From Gemmatimonadota bacterium (GTDB lineage Bacteria > Gemmatimonadota > Gemmatimonadetes > Longimicrobiales > Gaopeijiaceae): DNA of 64,000 bases. The position numbers and the translations under genes are program-made. Where the stretch lies: positions 30,720-94,719 of the forward strand of contig JAJDTB010000006.1 in assembly GCA_022827345.1 (NCBI GenBank), given 5' to 3'. Below, piece after piece: positions 50,185 to 59,003 of the stretch (positions are counted from its first letter, which is position 1; the number at the start of each line of letters is the position of its first letter). A model generated the notes under the pieces. That model searched no databases. It saw nothing but the letters and a program-made list of their open reading frames with translations, and was not told the DNA's origin.

Positions 50185-51132
50185 ATGTCAGCCAGCCAAC
50201 GCGTCCGAGTCGCCACCGCGCAGCCCCGCGGCTTCCCCTTCGATTCGGGCGCGGCCGTGGACCGCCTCTGCGAGATGACGGCGGAGGCGGCGGCCAAAGG
50301 GGCCGAACTGGTCGTCTTCCCCGAAGCATTCATCGGGGGCTACCCCTGGGGACTCGCCTTCGGGACCGCGGTCGGGGGACGCAAGCCGCCGGGACGGCGC
50401 ACCTTCGGGCGCTATCACGACGCCGCGATCACCGTGCCGGGGCCGGAAACGGAGCGCATCGGGCGGGCCGCGGCCGAGGCGGGGGTCTACCTCGCCGTTG
50501 GCGTCATCGAGAAGGGAGCGGCGCGGTCCCCCGGCACGCTCTTCTGCACGCTGGTCTACTTTGCGCCCGACGGCACCGTGGCCGGCATCCACCGCAAGCT
50601 GAAGCCCACCGCCGCCGAGCGCCTGATCTGGGGCGAGGGCGACGGGAGCACGATGCCGGTGCTGGACACGCCGCTGGGAAAGGTCGGCGGCCTGATCTGC
50701 TGGGAGAACTACATGCCGCTCGCCCGCATGGCCATGTACGGCAAGGGCGTCGAGATCTACCTCGCCCCCACGGCCGACTCCCGCGACCGCTGGCAGGCGA
50801 CGCTGCGGCACATCGCGCTCGAGGGGCGCTGCTTCGTGATCGGCTGCAACCAGTTCGTCACCCGCGCCGACTACCCGACCGACATCGAGATTCTGGACGA
50901 GCTCGACAGCTGGCCCGAGGTGCTGAGCCGCGGCGGAAGCTCGATCTACGGGCCGATGGGGGACCTGCTGGCCGGACCGCTCCTCGGCGAGGCCGGCATA
51001 CTCTACGCCGACCTGGATATGGGCGACGTCGCGCGCGGCAAATTCGACTTCGACGTGATCGGCCACTACGCCCGACCGGATGTGTTCCGGCTGCACGTGA
51101 ACGGCGCGGCGATGGACGCGGTGAACGGGTAG
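50185..51132 (+). CDS. nitrilase-family carbon-nitrogen hydrolase
   Basis: The 315-residue protein has the Glu-Lys-Cys triad: ELVVFPEAFIGGYPWG, GTVAGIHRKLKPTAAERLIW and KVGGLICWENYMPLARMAMY. The distinct FIGGYPWG and R-x-x-W-x-x-G block is typical of true nitrilases (branch 1), which turn nitriles into acids and ammonia. Its length is close to the usual 310-350. No neighbouring nitrile pathway is seen. The start at ATG 50185 has only a weak GAGAA upstream. Confidence 0.87.
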   Translation: MSASQRVRVATAQPRGFPFDSGAAVDRLCEMTAEAAAKGAELVVFPEAFIGGYPWGLAFGTAVGGRKPPGRRTFGRYHDAAITVPGPETERIGRAAAEAGVYLAVGVIEKGAARSPGTLFCTLVYFAPDGTVAGIHRKLKPTAAERLIWGEGDGSTMPVLDTPLGKVGGLICWENYMPLARMAMYGKGVEIYLAPTADSRDRWQATLRHIALEGRCFVIGCNQFVTRADYPTDIEILDELDSWPEVLSRGGSSIYGPMGDLLAGPLLGEAGILYADLDMGDVARGKFDFDVIGHYARPDVFRLHVNGAAMDAVNG

Positions 51133-51210
51133 CCGGGCGGGGTAACCGGCTGGCCGCCGGAGGGACTACATTTAACTCGTACATTCGCATGGCCCGGGGT
51201 GCCCGAGGGG

Positions 51211-51268
51211 TTGCAATTCCGGGTGCATGGCATTTTTATTCACAATTCGTGAATCTTTTCACATGTGA
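51211..51268 (+). promoter_or_regulatory. rocD promoter with operator-like palindromes
   Basis: TTGCAA (51211-51216) and TTTTAT (51234-51239) are 17 bp apart and match sigma-70 boxes at 4/6 each. They are followed by ATTCAC-AATTC-GTGAAT (51238-51254), a GTGAA-TCTT-TTCAC dyad, and the perfect palindrome TCACATGTGA (51259-51268). The nested dyads suggest a repressor site just after the -10. Confidence 0.5.
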
Positions 51269-51280
51269 GAGGGACAGACC

Positions 51281-52504
51281 ATGACGACGATGCCTGCGGC
51301 GACCGCTTCGCTCACCGACCGCTACCTCGAAGAAGCCGAACGCTACTCGGCCCACAACTACCACCCGCTGCCGGTCGTGCTCGAGCGCGGCGAGGGGGTC
51401 TGGGTGTGGGACGTCGACGGGAAGCGCTACCTGGACATGCTGAGCTCGTACTCGGCGGTGAACCAGGGGCACAGGCACCCGGCGATCGTGGCGGCGGCGA
51501 AGGAGCAGCTGGACCGCCTCACCCTCACGTCGCGCGCCTTCCACAACGACCAGATGGGCCCCTTTCTGCGCGAGCTCTGCGAGGCTTCCGGCTTCGACGC
51601 GGCGCTGCCGATGAACACCGGCGCCGAGGCGGTGGAGACCGCGATCAAGATGGTGCGGAAGTGGGGCTACCAGGTCCGCGGCATCCCCGAGGACCAGGCC
51701 GAGATCATCGTCTGCGAGGACAACTTCCACGGGCGCACGACCACCATCGTCGGGTTCTCGTCGGAGGATCAGTACCGCGAGGGCTTCGGGCCGTTCACCC
51801 CGGGCTTCAAGCTGATCCCGTACGGTGATCTGGATGCGCTGCGGGCGGCGATCGGCCCCAACACCGCCGGCTTCCTCGTCGAGCCGATCCAGGGAGAGGC
51901 CGGCGTGATCGTGCCGCCGGACGGCTACATGCACGGCGCGGCGGAGATCTGCCGGGCCCACGGGGTGGCGCTCGTCGCCGACGAAATCCAGACCGGACTG
52001 GGCCGCACGGGTCGGTTCTTCTGCTGTGACTGGGAGGGCGTGCGCCCGGACATCCTCATCGTCGGCAAGGCTCTGGGCGGCGGCGTGTACCCGGTCTCGG
52101 CGGCGATCGCCGACAAGGAGTTCATGGACGTCTTCCGCCCGGGCGACCACGGGTCGACCTTCGGCGGCAATCCGCTGGGCGCGGCGGTCGGAATGGCTTC
52201 GCTGCGCGTGATCCTCGACGAAGAGCTCTCGCGCCGCTCCGACGAGCTGGGGAGCTGGTTCATGGATGAGCTGCGCGCGATCGGGTCGCCGCACGTGGAG
52301 GAGGTGCGGGGCAAGGGGCTGATGATCGGTGTGGTCATCAAGGATTCCTCCGGGCCGGCGCGGCCGTTCTGCGAGGCGCTGGAGGAGCGGGGGATCCTCG
52401 CCAAGGAGACGCACCACCAGGTCGTGCGGTTCGCGCCACCGCTCACGGTGGACCAGGACGTCCTGCGGGATGCGCTGGCGGAGATTACGGCCGTATTGAG
52501 GTAG
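51281..52504 (+). CDS. rocD: ornithine aminotransferase
   Basis: RocD transfers the delta-amino group of ornithine to 2-oxoglutarate, giving glutamate semialdehyde for proline or glutamate. The 407-residue protein has HNYHPLPVVLERGEGVWVWD, YLDMLSSYSAVNQGHRHPAI, MNTGAEAVETAIKMVRKWGY, ALVADEIQTGLGRTGRFFCC and the PLP Lys in ILIVGKALGGGVYPVSA. The length and all PLP contacts fit class III aminotransferases. Palindromes upstream suggest amino-acid-dependent control, perhaps by arginine or ornithine. The regulator is not in the window. Confidence 0.92.
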   Translation: MTTMPAATASLTDRYLEEAERYSAHNYHPLPVVLERGEGVWVWDVDGKRYLDMLSSYSAVNQGHRHPAIVAAAKEQLDRLTLTSRAFHNDQMGPFLRELCEASGFDAALPMNTGAEAVETAIKMVRKWGYQVRGIPEDQAEIIVCEDNFHGRTTTIVGFSSEDQYREGFGPFTPGFKLIPYGDLDALRAAIGPNTAGFLVEPIQGEAGVIVPPDGYMHGAAEICRAHGVALVADEIQTGLGRTGRFFCCDWEGVRPDILIVGKALGGGVYPVSAAIADKEFMDVFRPGDHGSTFGGNPLGAAVGMASLRVILDEELSRRSDELGSWFMDELRAIGSPHVEEVRGKGLMIGVVIKDSSGPARPFCEALEERGILAKETHHQVVRFAPPLTVDQDVLRDALAEITAVLR

Positions 52505-52580
52505 CGGCGCGCGTTGAGACAGGGTCCGCGAGAGCGGGGCGGCGCTGCGGCCCGTCGGTGCCTTGTTGGCGCAAGCCGGG

Positions 52581-52871
52581 TCAGCTGCGCGGCGGGCCGA
52601 TCGTCCCCTGCTTCGAGGTGTCGATTTCGGCGATCTCACCCTCGCCGAACAGAACGGCCCGGGTCTGCGCGTAGAGAAACTCGCGCGACTCGGGTTTACG
52701 GGGGTCGAGTCCGAAGTGGTTGATCAGCAGCGTCTGGTGCTGAAGCCACTCACGCCAGCAGCGTGTGCAGATTTCGCGCTGGATCCGCTCGCCCAGCTCC
52801 GAGCGGAAGGGCGGGCGTGCGAGGGGCTCGTCCGGAGTGTCCGGCGGTCTGCAGCAGGTGATCGTGTCCAA
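52581..52871 (-). CDS. Fe(2+)-trafficking protein (YggX-like)
   Basis: The protein has 96 residues from TTG 52871; no ATG is better placed. The family core RSELGERIQREICTRCWREW, LQHQTLLINHFGLDPRKPES and REFLYAQTRAVLFGEG matches YggX, which protects Fe-S clusters and buffers iron. The early Cys near the start (ITCCR) corresponds to the conserved N-terminal Cys of YggX. The C-terminal 15 residues are extra. Confidence 0.85.
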   Translation of the reverse strand: MDTITCCRPPDTPDEPLARPPFRSELGERIQREICTRCWREWLQHQTLLINHFGLDPRKPESREFLYAQTRAVLFGEGEIAEIDTSKQGTIGPPRS

Positions 52872-52947
52872 GGGTTCTTCTCGTGGCCGAAGCGAGTGTG
52901 CTCCTTATAGGTTACCTTTCCACATCGGAAGCCGGAAGGAGGAAGCC

Positions 52948-53385
52948 ATGTCGTCATCGCAGACGCCCAGGGCGGACAGTGTGAACAACGGAGAAGGATC
53001 GCTGCTGAGCAGGGAGCAGCTGGCCCACCTCGAAAAGAGGCTCCTCCAGGAGAGGGCCAAGGCGCTTCGCGGACTGGGGCACTTCAACGAACTCTCCAAG
53101 GTGGGTCGCGCTTCCGGGGACTCCGACCTGTCCAGCTATACCGACCACATGGCCGACCAGGGTACGGAGGCGATGGAGCGCGAAAAGGCGGCGGTCTTCG
53201 CCACCAAGGAGGGCCGGTATCTCTACCGCCTCGAGGAAGCCCTCCGCAGGCTCTATCGCGACCCGGACAACTTCGGCCGGTGCCACGGCACGGGCAGACC
53301 GATCGGATTCGAGCGGCTCGACGCACTGCCGCACGCGCGGTACTGCATCGAGTACAAGCTGGAGCTGGAGGCCCGGGGCGAGTAA
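52948..53385 (+). CDS. DksA/TraR-family protein with incomplete zinc site
   Basis: A strong AAGGAGG precedes ATG 52948, and the protein has 145 residues. The coiled-coil and globular parts of DksA proteins are clear: REQLAHLEKRLLQERAKALR, SSYTDHMADQGTEAMEREKA, YLYRLEEALRRLYRDPDNFG, then RPIGFERLDALPHARYCIEY. The four zinc Cys of DksA should be C-x-x-C and C-x-x-C; here they are CHGT and CIEY. Only one Cys of each pair remains, as in zinc-independent DksA2 of Pseudomonas aeruginosa. It probably binds RNA polymerase's secondary channel and, with ppGpp, tunes rRNA and stress promoters. Confidence 0.85.
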   Translation: MSSSQTPRADSVNNGEGSLLSREQLAHLEKRLLQERAKALRGLGHFNELSKVGRASGDSDLSSYTDHMADQGTEAMEREKAAVFATKEGRYLYRLEEALRRLYRDPDNFGRCHGTGRPIGFERLDALPHARYCIEYKLELEARGE

Positions 53386-53482
53386 CCCTCCGCGGCGAAC
53401 GTACCGGGACTCCGCGCGGACGCCTGCGAGCGGCGGACCGCCTCGTTTTCGCAGGCGAGCCAGGCGGCTTGCGGGCTGGCAG

Positions 53483-54670
53483 CTACCGGCGCGGCGATCC
53501 CAGCACGCGCAGGAGGTCGCCGCCGAGCACCTCGATCTGCCATTGGCGCACATCGTCGACGGCGCCCAGTCCGGCGCGGCTTCGCGGCCTGGCGGCGACG
53601 ATTCGCCGCAGCACCTGATTCGACATCACGCGGCCCCGCTCCAGGCCCACGCTGACCGCCGCCGCGTTCCTCACGTCCTTCAGGCGGTCCAGCACCTCGT
53701 CGTCCTCGGGGGTCCAGCGGGGACCGCGGCGTCGCGGCCGCGGGAAGGGCACGAGGCGGGCGGCCGGCAGACCGTCCACGCGCTTCAGCAACTCAAGCAG
53801 AGACAGTCCCCGGCTGCGGGCGAGGCGCGGGGGAAACCCCTTCACGGCAGCCAGCGCCGAGACCGACGCGGGGCGCGTGGCCACCACCTCGGCGAGTGCC
53901 TGGTCCGACACGACCCTGAACGGCGCACGATCCCGCGCCCGCGCGATCCGGTCCCTCCACCCGATCACTTCGCGCAGGGCGGTGACCGTGCGGTCGTCCA
54001 TCCGTCTCGCGTTCTTGAACCGCGTGACCGGATCGACCGGCGGGTCATCCTCATTCGTCCCCGCCGCGCTGGCGCAGAGCCAGCGGTACTCTTCTTCGGC
54101 CCAGTGCATGCGCCCCCTCTCCCGCAGCCTGTCCTCGAGGATCGCGGCCAGGTCGTGAAGGTGGCGGGTGTCGCCGGCGGCGTAGTCGATCATCCCGCCG
54201 GTCAAAGGCCGCTTCGCCCAGTCAGCCCGCTGGTAGCGCTTGGAGACCTGGATGCCCAGGTGCTCGCCGAGCAGCGCCTGAAGTCCCACGGCGGGCTCGC
54301 CCAGGAGGCTGGCCGCGACCTGGGTATCGGCCAGATTGGTGATGCGGATGCCCAGGTCGCGGGCCAGGAGCCGCAGGTCGTACGCCGCTCCGTGCATGAT
54401 GGTCCGCCGCCGGGAGTCCTCGAGAAACGGCTTGAGATGGGGCGCCAGGTCGATGGCAAGCGGGTCCAGGACGAAGGTCCTCTCCGGGGTCGACAGCTGA
54501 ACCAGGCAGAGGCGGTCCGAGTAGCGATGGAAACCGGCCGCCTCGCAGTCCAGAGCGATGTCGCGCGTGCGATCCAGCGCCCGTTCGACCCCGCGGGCCT
54601 GTTCCACCTGGTCGACGTAGGTGGTGGCTTGATGCCGGGCGGCGGCGGGCCCGGGGTCGCTGGCAGGCAT
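53483..54670 (-). CDS. rnd: ribonuclease D
   Basis: RNase D trims tRNA 3' ends. The 395-residue protein has the DEDDy exonuclease: IALDCEAAGFHRYSDRLCLV (Asp-x-Glu), RTIMHGAAYDLRLLARDLGI, LADTQVAASLLGEPAVGLQA and MIDYAAGDTRHLHDLAAIL (Tyr-x-x-x-Asp). HRDC-type domains follow at the C-terminus (REVIGWRDRIARARDRAPFR, VRNAAAVSVGLERGRVMSNQ). The N-terminus from ATG 54670 is a little long. It is divergent from pyk across 141 bp. Confidence 0.92.
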   Translation of the reverse strand: MPASDPGPAAARHQATTYVDQVEQARGVERALDRTRDIALDCEAAGFHRYSDRLCLVQLSTPERTFVLDPLAIDLAPHLKPFLEDSRRRTIMHGAAYDLRLLARDLGIRITNLADTQVAASLLGEPAVGLQALLGEHLGIQVSKRYQRADWAKRPLTGGMIDYAAGDTRHLHDLAAILEDRLRERGRMHWAEEEYRWLCASAAGTNEDDPPVDPVTRFKNARRMDDRTVTALREVIGWRDRIARARDRAPFRVVSDQALAEVVATRPASVSALAAVKGFPPRLARSRGLSLLELLKRVDGLPAARLVPFPRPRRRGPRWTPEDDEVLDRLKDVRNAAAVSVGLERGRVMSNQVLRRIVAARPRSRAGLGAVDDVRQWQIEVLGGDLLRVLGSPRR

Positions 54671-54811
54671 GAGGAGAGGTCGGCTCCGTATCGCGGATGT
54701 GGTGATCGGCTACGGGCAAAGATAGCTTGATGGGCGCATCCGGAGCGTACGTCGTCCGCGCGTCGCCACCGCTGCGCCGACTCTAACCCTGCGAGGAGGC
54801 CACGCCACTCG

Positions 54812-56230
54812 ATGATCAGAACCAAGGTCATCGCCACGCTCGGACCCGCAAGCGCAAAGCCGGACGTCATGATCAGTCTGGTGCGCGCGGGGATCAACGT
54901 CGCGCGCATCAACATGTCCCACGGCGACCACCGCTTCCACGAGCGCAGCATCCGCCTGGCCCGCGAGGCCGCCAGGACGGTAGGGCGCCCGGTTGCGATT
55001 CTGGTGGACCTGCAGGGGCCCAAGATCCGGATCGGAAAACTCCCCAGGCCCGTCACCCTTGAGGACGGCAGTGTCGTGACAATCGCTCCGGAAGGCCTGC
55101 ACGGCCCGGACGAGCTCCCCACGACGTATGTGCCCCTCGCCAGGGAGTTATCCTCCGGGACCCATATCCTTCTCGACGACGGCCTGCTGGAACTCGTGTG
55201 CCTGGACACGGACGGGGGACGGGCCCGCTTCGAGGTGTTGAAGGGAGGCGTCCTGCGCTCCCGGAAGGGAATCAACCTGCCGGGGGTGGACCTGAACACG
55301 CCCGCCGTCACCACGAAAGACCGGAAGGATCTGAAGTTCGCTCTCGCGATGGACGCGGAATACGTAGGACTCTCCTTCGTGCAGAATGTGGACGACGTCA
55401 GGGTGATGAGGGCGCACCTGAAGGGCAGGGCGTGGCTCGTGGCCAAGATCGAGCGGGCCAACGCGGTCGAGCAGCTGGAGGGAATCGTCGAGTACAGCGA
55501 CGCGGTGATGGTGGCGCGCGGCGATCTGGGGGTCGAGCTTCCCTACGCGAAGGTGCCGCTGGTGCAGAAACGCATCATCCAGGCGGCGAACGGATTCGGT
55601 TGTCCGGTCATCACCGCCACCCAGATGCTGGAATCGATGACCGCATATCCCAGCCCGACCAGGGCCGAGACATCCGATGTCGCCAACGCGATCCTGGACG
55701 GTACCGATGCCGTGATGCTGTCGGCGGAGACCGCCGTCGGGAAATACCCCGCCAGGACGGTGGAGGTGATGGTGCGCATTGCGGAGGAGATCGAGGGAAG
55801 CGGCGTCCTGGTGGAGGGGCCGCACTATCTCGCCGCGATGGGACCGATCCAGCGGCGCGGGGCATCGCTGCGGGAGCATGCGGTCGCAGATTCTTCCGTG
55901 CGCTCGGCGCGAGATCTCAACGCGCCGGCGATCATCGTGATCACGCGCAGCGGGTTCTCGGCCCGCCTCGTCGCTTCCTACCGCCCGGCAACTCCGATCT
56001 ACTCCGTCTGCACCGAGAAGAAAGTGTACCGGCAGCTCTCCGGGGTCTGGGGCGTGAGGCCGGTCCTGGCCGAACACGGCGAGATCACGTACGAGAACCT
56101 GACGGAACTGGGGAAGCGGGTGGTGCTCGATTCGGGCAGGGGTAAGGTGGGCGACCCGGTGATCGTGACCTCGGGGCTGCCCTTCCACAGGCGGGGCTCG
56201 ACCAACACCATGAGGGTCGAGCAGCTGTGA
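54812..56230 (+). CDS. pyk: pyruvate kinase
   Basis: Pyruvate kinase makes pyruvate and ATP from phosphoenolpyruvate. The 472-residue protein has TKVIATLGPASAKPDVMISL, GINVARINMSHGD, LVDLQGPKIRIG, VMVARGDLGVELPYAKVPLV and ITATQMLESMTAYPSPTRAE. The last is the Mg/K-binding signature region. Catalytic Lys and Arg are present, and the C-terminal domain is normal in length. The next gene (MBL hydrolase) starts one base after its stop. Confidence 0.95.
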   Translation: MIRTKVIATLGPASAKPDVMISLVRAGINVARINMSHGDHRFHERSIRLAREAARTVGRPVAILVDLQGPKIRIGKLPRPVTLEDGSVVTIAPEGLHGPDELPTTYVPLARELSSGTHILLDDGLLELVCLDTDGGRARFEVLKGGVLRSRKGINLPGVDLNTPAVTTKDRKDLKFALAMDAEYVGLSFVQNVDDVRVMRAHLKGRAWLVAKIERANAVEQLEGIVEYSDAVMVARGDLGVELPYAKVPLVQKRIIQAANGFGCPVITATQMLESMTAYPSPTRAETSDVANAILDGTDAVMLSAETAVGKYPARTVEVMVRIAEEIEGSGVLVEGPHYLAAMGPIQRRGASLREHAVADSSVRSARDLNAPAIIVITRSGFSARLVASYRPATPIYSVCTEKKVYRQLSGVWGVRPVLAEHGEITYENLTELGKRVVLDSGRGKVGDPVIVTSGLPFHRRGSTNTMRVEQL

Positions 56231-56231
56231 C

Positions 56232-57011
56232 GTGCGTCTGACCTTTCTGGGGACCGGGACGTCCTTCGGCGTTCCGGTGATCGGTTGCAGCTGCGCCAAC
56301 TGCACATCGACCGACCCGCGCGACCGTCGGACGCGCCACGGGGCCCTGCTGGAGCTGGCGGGCGGCAACCTGCTCATCGACACACCGCCGGAGCTCCGCC
56401 TCCAGCTGCTTGCGGCCGGCGTCGACCGGGTGGACGCGGTCTGGTACACGCACCTCCACGCCGACCACGTCCACGGGATCGACGACGTCAGGATCTTCTC
56501 GACGCGTGGCCGCGACGCCGTGCCGACGTACATCCCCGAAGAGATGAAGTCGCAGATGACGGAGCGCTTCCCGTACATCTTCAGCGACCGGACCAGGGTG
56601 CCCAGAGGCACGACCAAGCCCCGGCTGGACCTCATCGGCTATCACGAAGGGGTGGCCGCCAGCGTCCTGGGGGCCCGGATCACCCCCTTCCGGGTGCCGC
56701 ATGGACCCACCGACGCATTCGGCCTGCGCGTCGGCCGTCTGGGATACGTGACCGATGCCAAACGGCTGCCCGCGGCGGCGCGGGACATCCTGGCCGGAGT
56801 GGAGGTTCTGGTGCTCAACGCGCTCTGGTGGGGATCGCCGCACCCGACCCACTTCAACGTCGAGGAGGCGATCGAGGCCGCCCGGGACATCGGCGCGCGG
56901 CGCACCTTCCTGACCCACCTGACCCACAAGGTCGGATACCGGGAGCTCGCCGGCGCCCTCCCGCGCGGGATCGAGCCGGCCTACGACGGACTGACGGTGG
57001 AGCTCGATTGA
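56232..57011 (+). CDS. metallo-beta-lactamase-fold hydrolase (PhnP/RNase Z-like)
   Basis: The 259-residue protein starts at GTG 56232. The motifs are GTGTSFGVPVIGCSCANCTS, LLIDTPPELRLQLL, VWYTHLHADHVHGIDDVRIF (HxHxDH), VPHGPTDAFGLRVGRLGYVT and DAKRLPAA. The GCSC-x-x-C block is shared with PhnP and related cyclic phosphodiesterases. Its natural substrate here is uncertain; a phosphodiester is likely. No phn genes are near. Confidence 0.87.
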   Translation: MRLTFLGTGTSFGVPVIGCSCANCTSTDPRDRRTRHGALLELAGGNLLIDTPPELRLQLLAAGVDRVDAVWYTHLHADHVHGIDDVRIFSTRGRDAVPTYIPEEMKSQMTERFPYIFSDRTRVPRGTTKPRLDLIGYHEGVAASVLGARITPFRVPHGPTDAFGLRVGRLGYVTDAKRLPAAARDILAGVEVLVLNALWWGSPHPTHFNVEEAIEAARDIGARRTFLTHLTHKVGYRELAGALPRGIEPAYDGLTVELD

Positions 57012-57019
57012 GCCCGGCC

Positions 57020-58480
57020 ATGTCCGCCCGGCGCCGCCCGGTCACGATCCATTTCGACAACATGGTCGCGGGGGTGCTGGCGGACGGCGGGATCGATCCG
57101 GCGAGACTCTTCGTCGGCGGGAGCACCAAGGGCGCCGCCGACACCGGCGGTTCTGCGGTGGCAGAGGGCGACCTGGCCCGGCGATTCCACCAGGCTTTCG
57201 AGGCGGTGCGGTCTTGGCGCGAGGCCGGCGATCTCGGATTTCTCGACCTCCCCGCCGACCGATCCCTCGCGGCACGAACCCGCGAGGCCGCCGAAGCCCT
57301 GGGCCACCGCCGCTTCGACGACGTGGTCGTCATCGGGATCGGCGGTTCCGCGCTGGGGGCCGCCGCCCTCCGGGACGCACTCCTCCCCCCCGGCTGGAAC
57401 GAACTCGAAGGCGCCGCCCGCGGCCAGCGTCCCCGGCTGCATGTCCTCGACAACCCCGACCCTGACTCCGCGGGGGCGCTGCTGGGTCGCCTCGATCTCG
57501 GCCGCACCCTCTTCAACGTGGTCAGCAAGTCGGGCTCCACAGCCGAGACCCTGGCCCTGTTCCTCACCGTCTGGGGGAGGCTGGAGGAGACCGTCGGGCC
57601 GGGCCGGGCGCGTGACCATGTGGTCGTCACCACCGATGCCCGGCGCGGCTTCCTCAGGGGTCTTGCCGAAGAGCGCGGCCTGCGTTCGCTGCCGGTGCCC
57701 GGCAACGTCGGAGGACGGTTCTCGGTGCTCTCCCCCGTCGGCCTCCTGCCGGCGGCGCTGGCCGGCATCGACACGGAGGCCCTTCTCGATGGCGCATCCT
57801 CGATGGCGGCCCTGTGCGAGACGCCCGTCCTCCAGCAGAACCCGGCCGGCACGCTGGCGACCCTCCTGCACGCCGCCGACACCGACCACGGGGCGGGCGT
57901 TCACGTCTTCATGCCCTACTCCGACCGCTTGCAGGGCATGGCCCGCTGGCTGCAGCAACTGTGGGCAGAGTCGCTCGGCAAGGCGCGCAAGCTGGATGGC
58001 ACCCGGGCGGAAACCGGGCCCACACCGCTGCCGGCCCTCGGCGCGCCGGACCAGCATTCCATCCTGCAGCTGCTCATGGAGGGGCCGCGCGACAAGGTGG
58101 TGGTCTTCCTCGGGCGCGCCGCCGCCGACCTTGATGTCGCGATCCCGTCGCCATTCCCCGACAACGCCTCGGTCTCCCATCTGGCCGGCTGCACGCTCTT
58201 CGAGCTGCTCGACCGCGAGCGCGTCGCCACAGCGGAGGCGCTGCGGCGGGCCGGCCGCCCCAACCTGACCATCATGATGGATTGCGTGGACGCCCGTTCG
58301 GTCGGGGCGCTGCTCATGCTCTTCCAGATCGCCACCGTGCATGCCGGAGCCCTGTACGGCGTGGATCCCATGGATCAGCCCGGCGTGGAACTTGGCAAGT
58401 CGCTGACCTCGGGGCTCATGGGCAAGCCGGGCCACCAGGCGCCGGTGATCCCGTCCCCGGACGCTCGTTGGCGGGTGTAG
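57020..58480 (+). CDS. pgi: glucose-6-phosphate isomerase
   Basis: Pgi interconverts glucose-6-P and fructose-6-P. From ATG 57020 (or TTG 57008, which overlaps the previous stop) the protein has 486 residues. The motifs are VVVIGIGGSALGAAALRDAL, NVVSKSGSTAETLALFLTVW, VPGNVGGRFSVLSPVGLLPA and LQQLWAESLGKARKLDG. The C-terminal region holds the Lys near GKSLTSGLMGKPGHQAPV. The catalytic Glu lies in AESLGK. Confidence 0.92.
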   Translation: MSARRRPVTIHFDNMVAGVLADGGIDPARLFVGGSTKGAADTGGSAVAEGDLARRFHQAFEAVRSWREAGDLGFLDLPADRSLAARTREAAEALGHRRFDDVVVIGIGGSALGAAALRDALLPPGWNELEGAARGQRPRLHVLDNPDPDSAGALLGRLDLGRTLFNVVSKSGSTAETLALFLTVWGRLEETVGPGRARDHVVVTTDARRGFLRGLAEERGLRSLPVPGNVGGRFSVLSPVGLLPAALAGIDTEALLDGASSMAALCETPVLQQNPAGTLATLLHAADTDHGAGVHVFMPYSDRLQGMARWLQQLWAESLGKARKLDGTRAETGPTPLPALGAPDQHSILQLLMEGPRDKVVVFLGRAAADLDVAIPSPFPDNASVSHLAGCTLFELLDRERVATAEALRRAGRPNLTIMMDCVDARSVGALLMLFQIATVHAGALYGVDPMDQPGVELGKSLTSGLMGKPGHQAPVIPSPDARWRV

Positions 58481-58573
58481 GGGCGCGCGTTAACTTCCAA
58501 GGTGCCGGACCGGGCGTTTCGCCGCCGTGGTGCGACGCCCGATTCCTTCAAGAAAAAAGACGTGGGGGAGAAG

Positions 58574-58948
58574 ATGAGCAATGGTGAAGAACAGCCTGCG
58601 GTCATCATCGAGAGGGACCGCCGAGCCGAGGTCGGCGCCTTCCTTCTCGGGGCGCTCGTCGGAGCCGGGCTCGCCCTTCTGTTCGCCCCGGGTTCGGGCG
58701 AGGAAACGCAGGAGCGGCTCAGGACGCAGGCCAGGAGGCTGAAGACGCTGACCGAAGACCGGGTGCGGGGTCTCCGGGAGGATCTGGGCGCGCGCGTGGA
58801 GTCCGCCAGGGACGTCCTGGGCCAGAGACGCCAACTCGCGGCCGATGCGCGGCAGGAACTGGAAGACAAGCTGGCGCGCTCGAAGGCGGCCTACCACGCC
58901 GGATTGGAAGCCGAGGCCGAGGCGGACGCGGGCGAAGAAACTACATAG
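58574..58948 (+). CDS. YtxH-domain protein
   Basis: The 124-residue protein starts at ATG 58574, behind a GGGGGAGA. A single membrane segment, GAFLLGALVGAGLALLFAPG, is followed by GSGEETQERLRTQARRLKTL and a long charged helix. This is the layout of YtxH proteins, small membrane-anchored proteins of unknown role that are often stress-linked. The C-terminal end is rich in Glu and Ala. It lies between pgi and fsa in the same direction. Confidence 0.8.
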   Translation: MSNGEEQPAVIIERDRRAEVGAFLLGALVGAGLALLFAPGSGEETQERLRTQARRLKTLTEDRVRGLREDLGARVESARDVLGQRRQLAADARQELEDKLARSKAAYHAGLEAEAEADAGEETT

Positions 58949-59003
58949 AGTGGCGCCCGGAGAGGCGCTGGCGACCAGACTCCAAGCACGAGAGGACGCG
59001 TAG

